This document shows, piece after piece, positions 25,016-33,670 of a stretch of DNA of 36,335 bases (positions are counted from its first letter, which is position 1; each line of letters starts with the position of its first letter). The notes below the pieces were generated by a model. It was not told where the DNA came from. It saw nothing but the letters and a program-made list of their open reading frames with translations, and did not search any database. The stretch is from an uncultured Gammaproteobacteria bacterium (GTDB lineage Bacteria > Pseudomonadota > Gammaproteobacteria > Pseudomonadales > Pseudohongiellaceae). The stretch is from the NCBI GenBank assembly GCA_903853385.1, contig CAINTJ010000015.1, positions 1 to 36,335 of the forward strand, read 5' to 3'. The position numbers and the translations under genes were made by a program.

Positions 25016-25654
25016 CTAATCAAGTTTGTGTAATGGTGCAGTCAACCACTGCCGTTCTTCCGCTACTGATACCGCCAGCCGGGTTACCTTGCCGATAACC
25101 CGATCCTTGTTCACAAAGCCGAAATAACGGGAATCTTCGCTGTTATTGCGGAAATCCCCCATTACAAAATAACAATCCGCCGGCACGGTCAATTCATCGC
25201 TGATCTCACGCATCGCATAGCGCAGATCTACCTGGATTTCATGCAAGTGTGCTCCCAGTTGCTCCGTCGCACGCAGGATACCAGTGCGCTCTCCCCTGTC
25301 TGTAATCTGCAACGACAGCGGCTGGTCGTTGATGATCAATTGCATATCACTCATACGAATGCGATCACCCGGCAAACCCACCACCCGCTTCACAAAGGTC
25401 TCGGTCTTGCCTGGCGGAGTGAGGGTCACGATATCACCGCGAGCTGGCTGCTGATATTGCAAAAGCCGGCCTTCAGTAAACGGTACATTGGGTCCGAGCA
25501 GGGTTTTGTTGATGAGCAACACATCTCCTGGCCAGATGGTGGGCTCCATCGATCCGCTCGGCACCGGGCTCCAATCAGCAATGGCAGTCCGAAAACAGAT
25601 CATGCCCAGCAGGATCATGATGAAGGCACGATTATCCATAAGCATCTTTTTCAT
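25016..25654 (-). CDS. lepB: Signal peptidase I, short form
   Basis: Signal peptidase I cuts signal peptides from exported proteins at the outer face of the inner membrane. The Ser/Lys dyad is visible: Ser35 in PSGSMEPT (box B) and Lys89 in FVKRVVGLPGDRI (box D). MGDFRNNSEDSR is box E. At 212 residues it has a single N-terminal anchor and lacks the long insertions of E. coli LepB (324 residues). It is not in the usual lepA-lepB-rnc cluster, so it may be a second, specialised copy. The B3-like MBL gene follows 25 bp downstream and could share its transcript. The ribosome site is weak. Confidence 0.92.
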   Translation of the reverse strand: MKKMLMDNRAFIMILLGMICFRTAIADWSPVPSGSMEPTIWPGDVLLINKTLLGPNVPFTEGRLLQYQQPARGDIVTLTPPGKTETFVKRVVGLPGDRIRMSDMQLIINDQPLSLQITDRGERTGILRATEQLGAHLHEIQVDLRYAMREISDELTVPADCYFVMGDFRNNSEDSRYFGFVNKDRVIGKVTRLAVSVAEERQWLTAPLHKLD

Positions 25655-25764
25655 GGTCGCTTTACTCTGTTGAAAAAAGCCGGCACTGCAGCTCCAGGCT
25701 GGCGCCAGCAGAATGTAGCAACCTTTCCTGGTAATTCACCACCGCAATATAGATTGCATACGGG

Positions 25765-25770
25765 TATAAT
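25765..25770 (+). promoter_or_regulatory. Consensus -10 box directly before the DUF3301 gene
   Basis: A perfect TATAAT lies only 6 bp upstream of the ATG at 25777. Initiation the usual 6-7 bp downstream would fall at or next to the start codon, giving a leaderless or nearly leaderless message. The -35 region has no strong match. Confidence 0.45.
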
Positions 25771-25776
25771 TCAGGA

Positions 25777-26106
25777 ATGTATTCAATTTACGACATCATG
25801 CTGCTGATACCGTTTGTACTGGCAGCCATGTACTGGTGGCATACCAGTCAGCAAAAGAGCGTTGCAGTAGCGGCGATCAGAAGCTATTGCCGTGAGCGCA
25901 ACCTGCAACTGCTTGATGAATCACCGGTGTTTGTCAAATTCCGCATCGAACGCAACTTGCACCAGCAGCGCTGCCTGTGCCGCGTCTACGAGTTTGATTA
26001 TTGCCCCGATGGCAACGAACGCAAGACCGGCGAGATTGTGTTAACCGGCTTTCGGGTGTTGCGGATAATCCTGCAAAGTGATGTGCTCGATATCACCCAG
26101 TACTAG
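25777..26106 (+). CDS. DUF3301 family small membrane-anchored protein
   Basis: A 109-residue protein with an N-terminal hydrophobic anchor (IMLLIPFVLAAMYWW) followed by a basic domain. That domain carries the usual DUF3301 elements: WWHTSQQKSVAVAAIRSYCRERNLQLLDESPVF starts it, then Arg/Cys-rich segments and a YEFDYCPDGNERKTGEIVL strand region. The family is common in gammaproteobacteria and has no known function. AGGA ends immediately before the ATG, too close for a normal Shine-Dalgarno, and a TATAAT box is 6 bp upstream. It is divergent from lepB. Confidence 0.8.
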   Translation: MYSIYDIMLLIPFVLAAMYWWHTSQQKSVAVAAIRSYCRERNLQLLDESPVFVKFRIERNLHQQRCLCRVYEFDYCPDGNERKTGEIVLTGFRVLRIILQSDVLDITQY

Positions 26107-26179
26107 GCCGGGACTGTTTCCATCGGATTGGCATGAAAAATCAGCTCACTCATACCCGGCCTCCCTTGCCCAACCTGTC

Positions 26180-27316
26180 TCAGCCTGAATCATTACCCGG
26201 TGTTTTCTCCACCAGATACTGCTCACGGTAGATTGAAATAAATGACATCAATACCGCCATCAGGATGGGGCCGACAATCAAGCCGGTAAATCCGTAGACA
26301 TTGACGCCACCGAGCATGCTGCAAAAGATCAGCAAGACCGGCATGCCGGCTTCTTTGCCGATAAACAATGCCTTGATGACGTTGTCACTCAAGCTGATCA
26401 GGATCAGTCCCCACACAATCACGAAAAAGCCCCAGAATTCTGATTCGGTCATCATGAACAGCCCCACTGGCAACCAGATCAGCCCGCCGCCAATAACCGG
26501 AATCATGCCGGCCAGTCCGGTCAGCACACCGAACAACACTGCCAGCGGCACACCGGCAATCAGGTAGCCAATGATCGCAAGCACCCCCTGCGCGACGGAA
26601 GTCAGCATGGCACCGCGAATTACTGCGGTAGTAGTCATATAAATTCGCAACGCGACTGATTCGGTCTGTTCGCGCTGCATCGGGATGATCGAGAACAACC
26701 ATTGCAAAAAGCGTTCGCCATCGCGAAAGCAGAAAAACATCAGTACCACAATCAAAGTCAGATTAACGATACCAAGCAGGATATTGCGGGCCGTGGCAGC
26801 ACCCACATCGGCCAGCCTGAGACTAAGTGCATCCGTGTTGTTGAGCAGGAATTGCTGGGGGTCGAACTGCGCCAGCGCCGGGTTACTTTGCAGATAGCTG
26901 CGCAATTGCGACCAGTTGGCTTGCATCCACTGCGGCAGCAAGGTCAGCACATCACCGTGGGCTCTGGTATTCAGATCGGAAATCCAGTGGCTGACCGTGG
27001 GATACAGTTGCGCAGATTGTGCTATCACCACCCAGAACAACGTAGCCACCGGCAGTAGCACCAACAGCGATACGCCAGTGGTAAACAGCAAGGAGGCACT
27101 GGTGCTGCGGCCATGCATGCGCTTTTGCAACAAGCGGAAGGCCGGCCAGAACACCAGCGTCAGCGATACGGCCCAGATGATCACATTCGAGAACAACGAC
27201 AGGATCAGCAACAACTGATAGAGCAGAAAGGCAAACACGCCAAAGAAGAACCATCTGAACAAACGCAGTTTGTCAGTATTTTCCCCGGGGGGATTGGCTG
27301 GCTCTTGATCACTCAT
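26180..27316 (-). CDS. AI-2E family transporter (PerM/YdiK-type permease)
   Basis: A 378-residue membrane protein of the AI-2E exporter superfamily. It has about eight hydrophobic segments, a pair near the N-terminus, a soluble loop at about residues 125-185, and the conserved late region (GVLTGLAGMIPVIGGGLIWLPVG, then GGVNVYGFTGLIVGPILMA). Members export autoinducer-2, act as Na+/H+ antiporters or have unknown substrates, so the name should not be read as a function. The start is placed at ATG 27316 because the longer frame begins with CTG. It lies 82 bp downstream of the outer-membrane factor gene on the same strand. Confidence 0.87.
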   Translation of the reverse strand: MSDQEPANPPGENTDKLRLFRWFFFGVFAFLLYQLLLILSLFSNVIIWAVSLTLVFWPAFRLLQKRMHGRSTSASLLFTTGVSLLVLLPVATLFWVVIAQSAQLYPTVSHWISDLNTRAHGDVLTLLPQWMQANWSQLRSYLQSNPALAQFDPQQFLLNNTDALSLRLADVGAATARNILLGIVNLTLIVVLMFFCFRDGERFLQWLFSIIPMQREQTESVALRIYMTTTAVIRGAMLTSVAQGVLAIIGYLIAGVPLAVLFGVLTGLAGMIPVIGGGLIWLPVGLFMMTESEFWGFFVIVWGLILISLSDNVIKALFIGKEAGMPVLLIFCSMLGGVNVYGFTGLIVGPILMAVLMSFISIYREQYLVEKTPGNDSG

Positions 27317-27398
27317 AACAGGTTCCGTCTCGACAGGAAACAGCACAAGTATAGCCGAGCAGGCGGCCTACGTAAGCAGCAGCTGCCTGGCTCCGCAA

Positions 27399-28838
27399 TT
27401 ACCGGGCAGGAGCTTCCCAACCGCCGCCCAGCGCCTGATACAAGCCGACGGCGGCATTGAGCTGCAACAGTTTGGTGTCAAGCCAGGAGTTGCGGGCGGT
27501 AAACAAGGTGTTCTGGCTTTGCAACATGGTCTGGTAATCCGTTACTCCCTCGCCATAGCGGGCCTGGGCTTCGCGGAACGACTCTTCGGCAGCATGGAGA
27601 TTGTTGAATGCCGTAAGGTTCTGTGACTCCAGCAACTGGATATTGCTTAACTGCACTTCCACATCGTTGAAGGCCGCCAGCACCGACTTGCGATAACTGG
27701 TGAGATTGTTTTCCAGCGTAATCCTGGCCTGGTCGATATTGCGGAAGCGCTGGCCATTGTCGAGCAAGGTTTCCAGCAAGCTGGCACTGATAGTCAATGA
27801 ACTGGTGGGGGATGCAACCAGGGTACTCAGCGCAGTGCTGCTGACACTGCCGGCAGCAGTGAGACTGATTTGCGGGAACAGGCTGTTGTGCACAATGGTC
27901 AGGTTGGCATTGGAACTTTTCAGAGTTGCTTCAGCCAGCACCAGATCGGGCCGCCGCCGCAGCAAGTCTGACGGAATGCCCGGCTGCACACTAGGCACCT
28001 TGATGTCGAGCATGCTCTTGCTGTTGATATTGAAGCCTTGCACGTTGCGACCTTGCAACAGCGCCAGCGCTGCACGCGCCGACAAATCGTTCTGCTGCAG
28101 GGAACGCAAGCTGTTACGGGCATTTTCAATGGCAATCTGCTGCTGCAAGGATTCAATCTGGACCGCCACACCCGCATCGAACCGTGCCTGCGCGATAGCA
28201 CCAATCGCCTCGGCATTGGCCAGGTTCTGCCTGGCAGCCACGACTTTGTCACGGGTCAGCAGCAACTGGAAATAGGTGGAAGCTGCGGTGCCCAACGTGG
28301 TCAACGCCAGCGAACCAGCTTGCGCGACCCGGCCACTGTAATCGGCCAGCGCCTTGTCGTAGATGGCCGGTTTGCTGAGAATATCGTTGTAGGTGAAACC
28401 TGCATTCAAGGTCAAAGGCTGATTGGTGCCGGTTGACTTGTCACCCAACAAGGGCGAATTACGCACTTCTGAGGTAATGGCACCGGTGCCGATCGTCACC
28501 ACGGGTGTTGGCAGCAGGTTGTAGCCCGCCTCACGCAGACTGATCTGTGCAGAGTCAAGATTGCGTTTGACGTTGGCCAGATCAAGATTGCTCGTTTGCA
28601 CACTGCTGATCAGGGTCGTCAGTTCCGGATCTTCAAAATTGTTCCACCAATCGCGCTTTGGCCACATCGGGGCCTGCGCATTCACCGGGGCTTCCCAGCC
28701 AACCGGCACATCAGCAGCGGGCAGAGGCGCCAGTTTGCTGACACAACCGCTCAACACCAGCGGGATGGCGAACAAAAGACCGATTGTGTAGGCGGCTTTC
28801 GGATTCATTGAAGGATTCATTGTGTTTGTATTACTCAT
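27399..28838 (-). CDS. TolC-like outer-membrane efflux lipoprotein (NodT family)
   Basis: The outer-membrane channel of the tripartite pump encoded upstream. The 479-residue protein has a lipobox LSGC with Cys32 as the acylated residue. Two repeats of the outer membrane efflux domain follow (residues about 75-270 and 290-475). Typical words are DLLRRRPDLVLAEATLKSSNA and RYGEGVTDYQTMLQSQNTL, characteristic of OprM/NodT-type proteins. It follows macB after 2 bp and has no clear ribosome site, so translation is likely coupled. The macA-macB-omf order gives a self-contained pump. Confidence 0.93.
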   Translation of the reverse strand: MSNTNTMNPSMNPKAAYTIGLLFAIPLVLSGCVSKLAPLPAADVPVGWEAPVNAQAPMWPKRDWWNNFEDPELTTLISSVQTSNLDLANVKRNLDSAQISLREAGYNLLPTPVVTIGTGAITSEVRNSPLLGDKSTGTNQPLTLNAGFTYNDILSKPAIYDKALADYSGRVAQAGSLALTTLGTAASTYFQLLLTRDKVVAARQNLANAEAIGAIAQARFDAGVAVQIESLQQQIAIENARNSLRSLQQNDLSARAALALLQGRNVQGFNINSKSMLDIKVPSVQPGIPSDLLRRRPDLVLAEATLKSSNANLTIVHNSLFPQISLTAAGSVSSTALSTLVASPTSSLTISASLLETLLDNGQRFRNIDQARITLENNLTSYRKSVLAAFNDVEVQLSNIQLLESQNLTAFNNLHAAEESFREAQARYGEGVTDYQTMLQSQNTLFTARNSWLDTKLLQLNAAVGLYQALGGGWEAPAR

Positions 28839-28840
28839 GA

Positions 28841-30799
28841 CTATTCGTTCGCCAACGCGACTACAGGATCCAGCCGCGATGCCTTGCGAGCAGGCGCAAA
28901 TCCGAAGATGAGCCCGGTGGCAGTCGCACAGGAAAAGGACAGCAGGATGGGCTGAATGGAAAAATGTACTGGCATGCCCATGGCGCCGGCAATGCTGCCG
29001 ATGCCGATGCCCAGCGTGACACCCAGCAAACCGCCCACACCGGTGACCACAATGGCCTCGGACAGGAACTGGCTGAGAATATCGAACTGCCGCGCCCCGG
29101 TAGCCATACGGATGCCGATTTCCCGCGTACGTTCCGTCACCGACACCAGCATGATGTTCATGACGCCGATGCCACCCACCAGCAAGGAGATGGCGGCGAT
29201 GGCACCCAGCAGCGCCGTGAGGGTTTTGGTTGTGGACGACAGTGTTTCCAGCATTTCCGACGCATTGAAAATACGGAAATCCTGCGAGCCGTGGCGCGAT
29301 ACCATGAACTGGATCAGGTTGCGCTGCGTCTCTTCGATCTTGTTCACATCCTTGGCATAGACCCCGATGTTGCGGGCGAATTTCTGGCCCATCAGCCGCA
29401 ACGAACCGGTTTTGAACGGAATGTACACTATGTCGTCCTGGTCCTGGCCGTTGGCTGAAGAGCCTTTCTTGGTCAGTACGCCGATAACCTGGAACGGAAT
29501 GTTTTTGATCAGAATGTATTCACCCAGTGGATTGGCGTCATCCGGGAACAGTTGTTCAGCTACTGTAGCTCCCAAAATCGCCACCGAAGTGTATTGTTCG
29601 TTGTCTTCCTCGCTGAAAAACACGCCTTGCGAAAGTTTCCAGCTACGGGCATCCGGCAGGCTGGAACCGGTGGCAGTCACCGTGGTCGAATAATCCTTCT
29701 TCCTGAAGCGTACTGTGTAGTTGCTCTGCAGCTCAGGCAAAGTGCCAATCACATTGGGGACGTTGTCCATGATGGCGACGGCATCATCAAAGGTCAGCGT
29801 CGACGGCAGATTGCGCCGCTGACTATCATCGCGGGCCGGTTGCAGATTCATCATGTTGGTCCCGATCGAGCTGATGCGGTCGACAATCTGTTGCTCGGCC
29901 CCCTCACCAATCGCCAGGATCAGCACCACCAATACAATGCCGATCACAATCCCCAACAAGGTCAGGAAGGTTCTGAACACATTGGCACGCAATGAGCGCA
30001 TCGCCATGCGGGTTGCCTCACCAATACTGGCCACCATGGCGGCTTCAGTACGGCTGAGAAACAAGTCACGTAATTTGTCATTGTTCTTGGCATCAATTGC
30101 GCCAGGCGCGGAGCCACCATCACTGATCACTGCACCATCACGGAATTCAATCACGCGGTCAGCGTTCTGGGCCACTTTGGGATCGTGGGTAATGATGATG
30201 ACGGTATGGCCATTGCGGGCCAGATTTTTCAGCAACTCCAGCACTTCCTTGCCGCTTTGGGAATCAAGAGCTCCGGTAGGCTCATCCGCCAGAATGATCT
30301 TGCCGCCATTCATCAGCGCACGTGCAATGGAAACGCGCTGTTGCTGGCCACCCGACAATTGGGTGGGACGATGGTCCATACGGTCACCCAGACCCAGTGA
30401 CGTCAGCAGTGCTTCCGCTCGCACATGGCGCTCATTGGTGGTTTTACCGGCATAAATCGCGGGAATCTCCACATTTTCGAGTGCAGTTGACGCGCCCAGC
30501 AAGTTGTAGCTCTGGAACACAAATCCGAAGGCCTCGCGCCGCAGCCAGGCCAGGTCGTCATTGTCAAAAGTGTCGATATTACGGCCACCAAACAGATAGG
30601 TACCGGAAGTCGCACGGTCAAGGCAACCGAGGATGTTCATCATCGTCGACTTGCCGGAGCCGGACTGGCCCATGATGGCGACGAACTCACCCGGATATAT
30701 CTTGAGGTCGATGCCGCGCAGGGCATTAACCACCACTCCACCACCCGTGACAAAGGTGCGGCGGATGTCGCGCAATTCAATTAAAGGGATGGCTTCCAC
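28841..30799 (-). CDS. macB: MacB-type ABC transporter, fused ATPase and permease
   Basis: MacB is the inner-membrane motor of the MacAB-TolC pump, which exports macrolides, siderophores, lipopeptides or other envelope substrates. The N-terminal ATPase has Walker A GQSGSGKS (residues 44-51), signature LSGGQQQRVSIARAL and Walker B ILADEPTGALDS. The C-terminal half has one helix near 275-300, a large periplasmic domain (about 300-525) and three final helices (MacB_PCD and FtsX domains). The 652-residue length is normal for MacB. It begins 3 bp after macA and is followed 2 bp later by the outer-membrane factor. The transported compound cannot be deduced. Confidence 0.95.
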   Translation of the reverse strand: MEAIPLIELRDIRRTFVTGGGVVVNALRGIDLKIYPGEFVAIMGQSGSGKSTMMNILGCLDRATSGTYLFGGRNIDTFDNDDLAWLRREAFGFVFQSYNLLGASTALENVEIPAIYAGKTTNERHVRAEALLTSLGLGDRMDHRPTQLSGGQQQRVSIARALMNGGKIILADEPTGALDSQSGKEVLELLKNLARNGHTVIIITHDPKVAQNADRVIEFRDGAVISDGGSAPGAIDAKNNDKLRDLFLSRTEAAMVASIGEATRMAMRSLRANVFRTFLTLLGIVIGIVLVVLILAIGEGAEQQIVDRISSIGTNMMNLQPARDDSQRRNLPSTLTFDDAVAIMDNVPNVIGTLPELQSNYTVRFRKKDYSTTVTATGSSLPDARSWKLSQGVFFSEEDNEQYTSVAILGATVAEQLFPDDANPLGEYILIKNIPFQVIGVLTKKGSSANGQDQDDIVYIPFKTGSLRLMGQKFARNIGVYAKDVNKIEETQRNLIQFMVSRHGSQDFRIFNASEMLETLSSTTKTLTALLGAIAAISLLVGGIGVMNIMLVSVTERTREIGIRMATGARQFDILSQFLSEAIVVTGVGGLLGVTLGIGIGSIAGAMGMPVHFSIQPILLSFSCATATGLIFGFAPARKASRLDPVVALANE

Positions 30800-30802
30800 G
30801 GC

Positions 30803-32224
30803 TCAGAACCGCCCGCCGCCGAAGCCACCTGGCAAACCACCACCGGGGAAACCGCCACGATTGTTATTCTGCTGAGGAGCGCCGGCAGTTGCGGGCTGGT
30901 TAGGCTGGATGATGCCGGCAATTACTTCTTCGCCAGCAGCTAGGCCCGAGATGACTTCTGCTGATACCCGACTGGTAACACCGATCATCACCTGGCGCTC
31001 TTCGCGGGTGCCATCAGCTTTCATTACAACGGTTGTGGCCGGACGCGGTGCATTGGGATTGACGTTGGCAAAACCACCGCGACGGCCCTGGCCGTTTCCA
31101 CCGCCAAAGCCACCGGGCGGTCTACCCTGTCCCGGCGTGAAACCTTCCGGACGGCCACCACCAGGTCCGCGGGCCTGACCTTCGGCTCCGCCCTGGGCTG
31201 CACCTGCGCCAGCGGGAGACCCACCAGCCGCCGCCTGTTGGCGACCACCACCGGGAGGACCATATTTGAGAGCACCCACTGGCACGGTCAGCACATTCTG
31301 GGCCGAGGCAGTGATGAAAAACACCTGCGCCGTCATTTCGGTAAACAGCGCACTATCGGCGTTATCGATATCGAAGAGGGCGGTATAAAGCACCACGTTG
31401 TTCGTCACAGTCGGGGTCGGCATGATCTGGCGTACCTTGGAATACCAGCGCCGATCGCCACTGCCGAGCGTAGTGAAATAAACCGTCATGTCTTTTTTGA
31501 TATTGCTGATGTCGGCTTCGGAAATCTCCGCCTCCACCGTCATGGTCGACAGGTCGGCAATACGCAGGATGGTCGGCGCTTGCTGCACTGCATTCAAAGT
31601 ACGACCTTCGATCAAATCAATGGTGACCACCGTGCCGACAACTGGGGCATATATCTTGGCGTAGTTAAGCGAAGTTTCGTCGCTGGAGAGCGAGGCCTGA
31701 CTCTGCTGAATCTGCTTCTGCAACTGTTCTAGTGAAGATTGGGCTGAGGCCAGATTGTTGACCGCAGTATCAAATTCAAGCTGGCTGGTGGCATTGGCGG
31801 CCCGCAGGCGTTGCTGGCGGGCCGCATTCGATTTGGCCAGTTCAAGCGCTGCTTTACGGCCATCCACCTGGGCGACCAGCGCGGCAATGCCGGCGCGGCT
31901 TGCCGCCACTTTTGATTCCTGCAGCTTGGCATCAATCTCGGCCAGCAACTGCCCCTCTTTCACCACATCGCCTACTTGCACATACATCTTTTTCAGCTGA
32001 CCCGACACCTGGGCGCCCACATCCACGAAGGTTTTGGGCTTGAGGGTACCTGAGGACGCAATGGTGTTCTCGATGGAACCCATGTCAACTTTGACCAACA
32101 AGGGCTTTTCTTCAGTTTTTTTCTGCCCATTACTACGAACAAACCACCCCCCCGCAGCAACCACCGCAACAACTGCGGCTACCAGGATAAGCTTGAATGA
32201 TTTGCGACGCATAAAACTAGCCAT
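30803..32224 (-). CDS. macA: MacA-type periplasmic adaptor with a glycine-rich insertion
   Basis: MacA links MacB to the outer-membrane channel. From ATG 32224 the protein is about 473 residues: one N-terminal anchor (FKLILVAAVVAVVAAGGWF), a lipoyl/barrel-sandwich domain (DVGAQVSGQLKKMYVQVGDVVKEGQLL), a coiled-coil hairpin (about 85-165), and beta-barrel and membrane-proximal domains. MacA proteins are usually about 370-400 residues. The excess comes from a Gly/Pro/Gln/Arg-rich stretch of about 65 residues inserted before the last domain and a second Gly-rich tail at the C-terminus. A longer frame from 32284 adds 20 residues without a ribosome site. It is the first gene of the pump operon. 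Confidence 0.9.
   Translation of the reverse strand: MASFMRRKSFKLILVAAVVAVVAAGGWFVRSNGQKKTEEKPLLVKVDMGSIENTIASSGTLKPKTFVDVGAQVSGQLKKMYVQVGDVVKEGQLLAEIDAKLQESKVAASRAGIAALVAQVDGRKAALELAKSNAARQQRLRAANATSQLEFDTAVNNLASAQSSLEQLQKQIQQSQASLSSDETSLNYAKIYAPVVGTVVTIDLIEGRTLNAVQQAPTILRIADLSTMTVEAEISEADISNIKKDMTVYFTTLGSGDRRWYSKVRQIMPTPTVTNNVVLYTALFDIDNADSALFTEMTAQVFFITASAQNVLTVPVGALKYGPPGGGRQQAAAGGSPAGAGAAQGGAEGQARGPGGGRPEGFTPGQGRPPGGFGGGNGQGRRGGFANVNPNAPRPATTVVMKADGTREERQVMIGVTSRVSAEVISGLAAGEEVIAGIIQPNQPATAGAPQQNNNRGGFPGGGLPGGFGGGRF
31065..31262 (-). repeat. Low-complexity Gly/Pro-rich coding segment in macA
   Basis: About 65 codons encode mostly Gly, Pro, Ala, Gln and Arg, with repeated GGG and RPPGGFGGG-like words. 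They interrupt MacA between KYG and the strand NPNAPRPATTVV. A shorter related segment (FPGGGLPGGFGGGRF) ends the protein at about 30806-30850. The frame is intact through both. Confidence 0.85.
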
Positions 32225-32306
32225 TGGAAAATCCGGTTCAAAAATTAATGGTTTACTAAAAACATAACGCTCGAAAGCGCGCACAGTTTACGTGAAATGA
32301 TGCAGC

Positions 32307-32345
32307 AAAAAAGGAATAATGACCCGCAAGTCATTTATTTATTCC
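32307..32345 (-). terminator. Intrinsic terminator after grxC
   Basis: On the minus strand GGAAT and AATGAC pair with GTCATT and ATTCC around a 6-nt loop. A 5-nt bulge sits on one side, and six T (bases 32312-32307) follow. It lies 16 bp after the grxC stop and ends the folD-trpD-grxC transcript before macA. It implies that macA has its own promoter in 32225-32306, which I could not identify convincingly. Confidence 0.72.
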
Positions 32346-32360
32346 AATTGTTACACCAGC

Positions 32361-32609
32361 CTAATCGGACGTCGGCAATTGCTTGGCCCGCACCAGTGCA
32401 GAGAACTCGTTATAGCCACCCACACTGACCCCATCGATAAAAATTTGCGGCACGGTAGTGCGCCCGCTGCGCTCGCGCATCTCCTGGTAGCGCACCACAT
32501 CATTGGTCACATCAATTTCTTCAAATTTGTAGCCAAGCTGGGTGAGCAACTGTTTGGCGGCGTGACAATAACCACACCAGTCTTTTGTATAGATAACGAT
32601 AGCAGTCAT
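32361..32609 (-). CDS. grxC: Glutaredoxin 3-type protein
   Basis: A small glutathione-dependent thiol-disulfide oxidoreductase of 82 residues, covering the whole glutaredoxin fold. The active site at residues 12-15 is CGYC, not the usual CPYC. TVPQIFIDG (the cis-Pro, glutathione-binding segment) and GGYNEF are present. The Gly for Pro change is known in some glutaredoxins and should alter redox potential without abolishing activity. It is the last gene of a folD-trpD-grxC unit, 21 bp after trpD, and is followed by an intrinsic terminator. In many proteobacteria grxC lies near secB instead. Confidence 0.92.
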   Translation of the reverse strand: MTAIVIYTKDWCGYCHAAKQLLTQLGYKFEEIDVTNDVVRYQEMRERSGRTTVPQIFIDGVSVGGYNEFSALVRAKQLPTSD

Positions 32610-32630
32610 AGCGGGATGGAGGCGGGCCGG

Positions 32631-33668
32631 TCAGGCCGGGCCGTGGGCGTTGGTGATCAGGATTAGCGCATCTACTGTTTGTTGGGCCCTGCCACTGTCT
32701 ATGGCGGCCGCAGCCATCGTAATGCCTTCATGTAGTTCCGGTACTTTTCCTGCCACCAGCAAAGCAGCAGCGCTGCCGAACAGCACTATGTCACGATAGG
32801 CGTCACGCTGGCCGGCCAGTAAGGAGCGCAGGCGGTCGGCGTTATAGATGACATCGCCACCCTTGATGTCTGCCAAAGTCGCAACCGGCAATCCTGCCTG
32901 TGCAGGACTCACCTCAAATTCAGTCACCTCGCCATTACGCACCGCACACACAAGATTGCTCCCCAGCGTACTCAGCTCGTCAAGACCGCCGGCACCATGC
33001 ACGACCCAGGCACTTTCACAGCCGAGTCGCGCCAGGGTTTCAGCCAGCGGGCGCACCCACTCCTGTGCATAGACGCCGAGCAGATAGCGTTTGACGCCGG
33101 CCGGATTACACAGCGGCCCCAGCAGATTGAAAATGGTACGCACTCCCAGTTCTGCGCGCACCGGCCCTACATGCTTGAATGATTCATGGTGACGCGTTGC
33201 CAGCATGAAGCCGTAGTTGACTTCGCGCAGCGACTGCTCGATTACAGAAAATTCAGCATTGATATTGATGCCGAGCGCAGTTTGGACATCGGCAGTACCT
33301 GACTTGGAAGAAATCGCGCGATTGCCGTGTTTGGCCACCGGCACCCCGCAGGCGGCCACCACCAATGCAGTGGCTGTCGAGATATTCAGTGTATGCATGC
33401 CATCGCCACCGGTGCCAACGATGTCCATCGCACCTGCTGGCGCCTTGATCGGCAACGCTTTGCTGCGAATGACCGTGACCGCAGCGCTGATTTCATCAAC
33501 GGTTTCGCCCCGCATGCGTAGCGCCACCAGCAGGGCGGCAATCTGCGCCGGCGTGGCGGCGCCACTCATGATGATACTGAAGGCACGTTCAGCCTCGGCA
33601 AAAGTGAGCGAGTTTCCTCCCACACTCTTGCTGATCAGGCTCTTCAGTTCAGCGGACGTCGCACTCAT
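32631..33668 (-). CDS. trpD: Anthranilate phosphoribosyltransferase
   Basis: TrpD transfers phosphoribose from PRPP to anthranilate, the second step of tryptophan synthesis. The 345-residue protein has the PRPP and Mg motif GTGGDG (residues 85-90), NIST, KHGNR (113-117), HHESFKHVGPVRAELGVRTIFNLLGPLCNPAG and VVHGAGGLDE, all as expected for an active enzyme. Several stretches (GVPVAKHGNRAISSKSGTAD, LADIKGGD, AYRDIVLFGSAAALLVAGK) look more like alphaproteobacterial TrpD than the gammaproteobacterial form. It starts 2 bp after folD and is separated from any other trp gene in the window, unlike the common trpGDC cluster. Confidence 0.96.
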   Translation of the reverse strand: MSATSAELKSLISKSVGGNSLTFAEAERAFSIIMSGAATPAQIAALLVALRMRGETVDEISAAVTVIRSKALPIKAPAGAMDIVGTGGDGMHTLNISTATALVVAACGVPVAKHGNRAISSKSGTADVQTALGININAEFSVIEQSLREVNYGFMLATRHHESFKHVGPVRAELGVRTIFNLLGPLCNPAGVKRYLLGVYAQEWVRPLAETLARLGCESAWVVHGAGGLDELSTLGSNLVCAVRNGEVTEFEVSPAQAGLPVATLADIKGGDVIYNADRLRSLLAGQRDAYRDIVLFGSAAALLVAGKVPELHEGITMAAAAIDSGRAQQTVDALILITNAHGPA

Positions 33669-33670
33669 GC

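Noticed and set aside
26106-26162. Complementary GGCCGGG and CCCGGCC flanking the gap between DUF3301 and the AI-2E permease as a terminator
   Set aside because: The loop would be about 40 nt and no T-run follows, so it is not a credible intrinsic terminator.
32225-32306. A macA promoter after the grxC terminator
   Set aside because: A promoter must exist here, but no pair of -35 and -10 boxes with acceptable spacing stood out.
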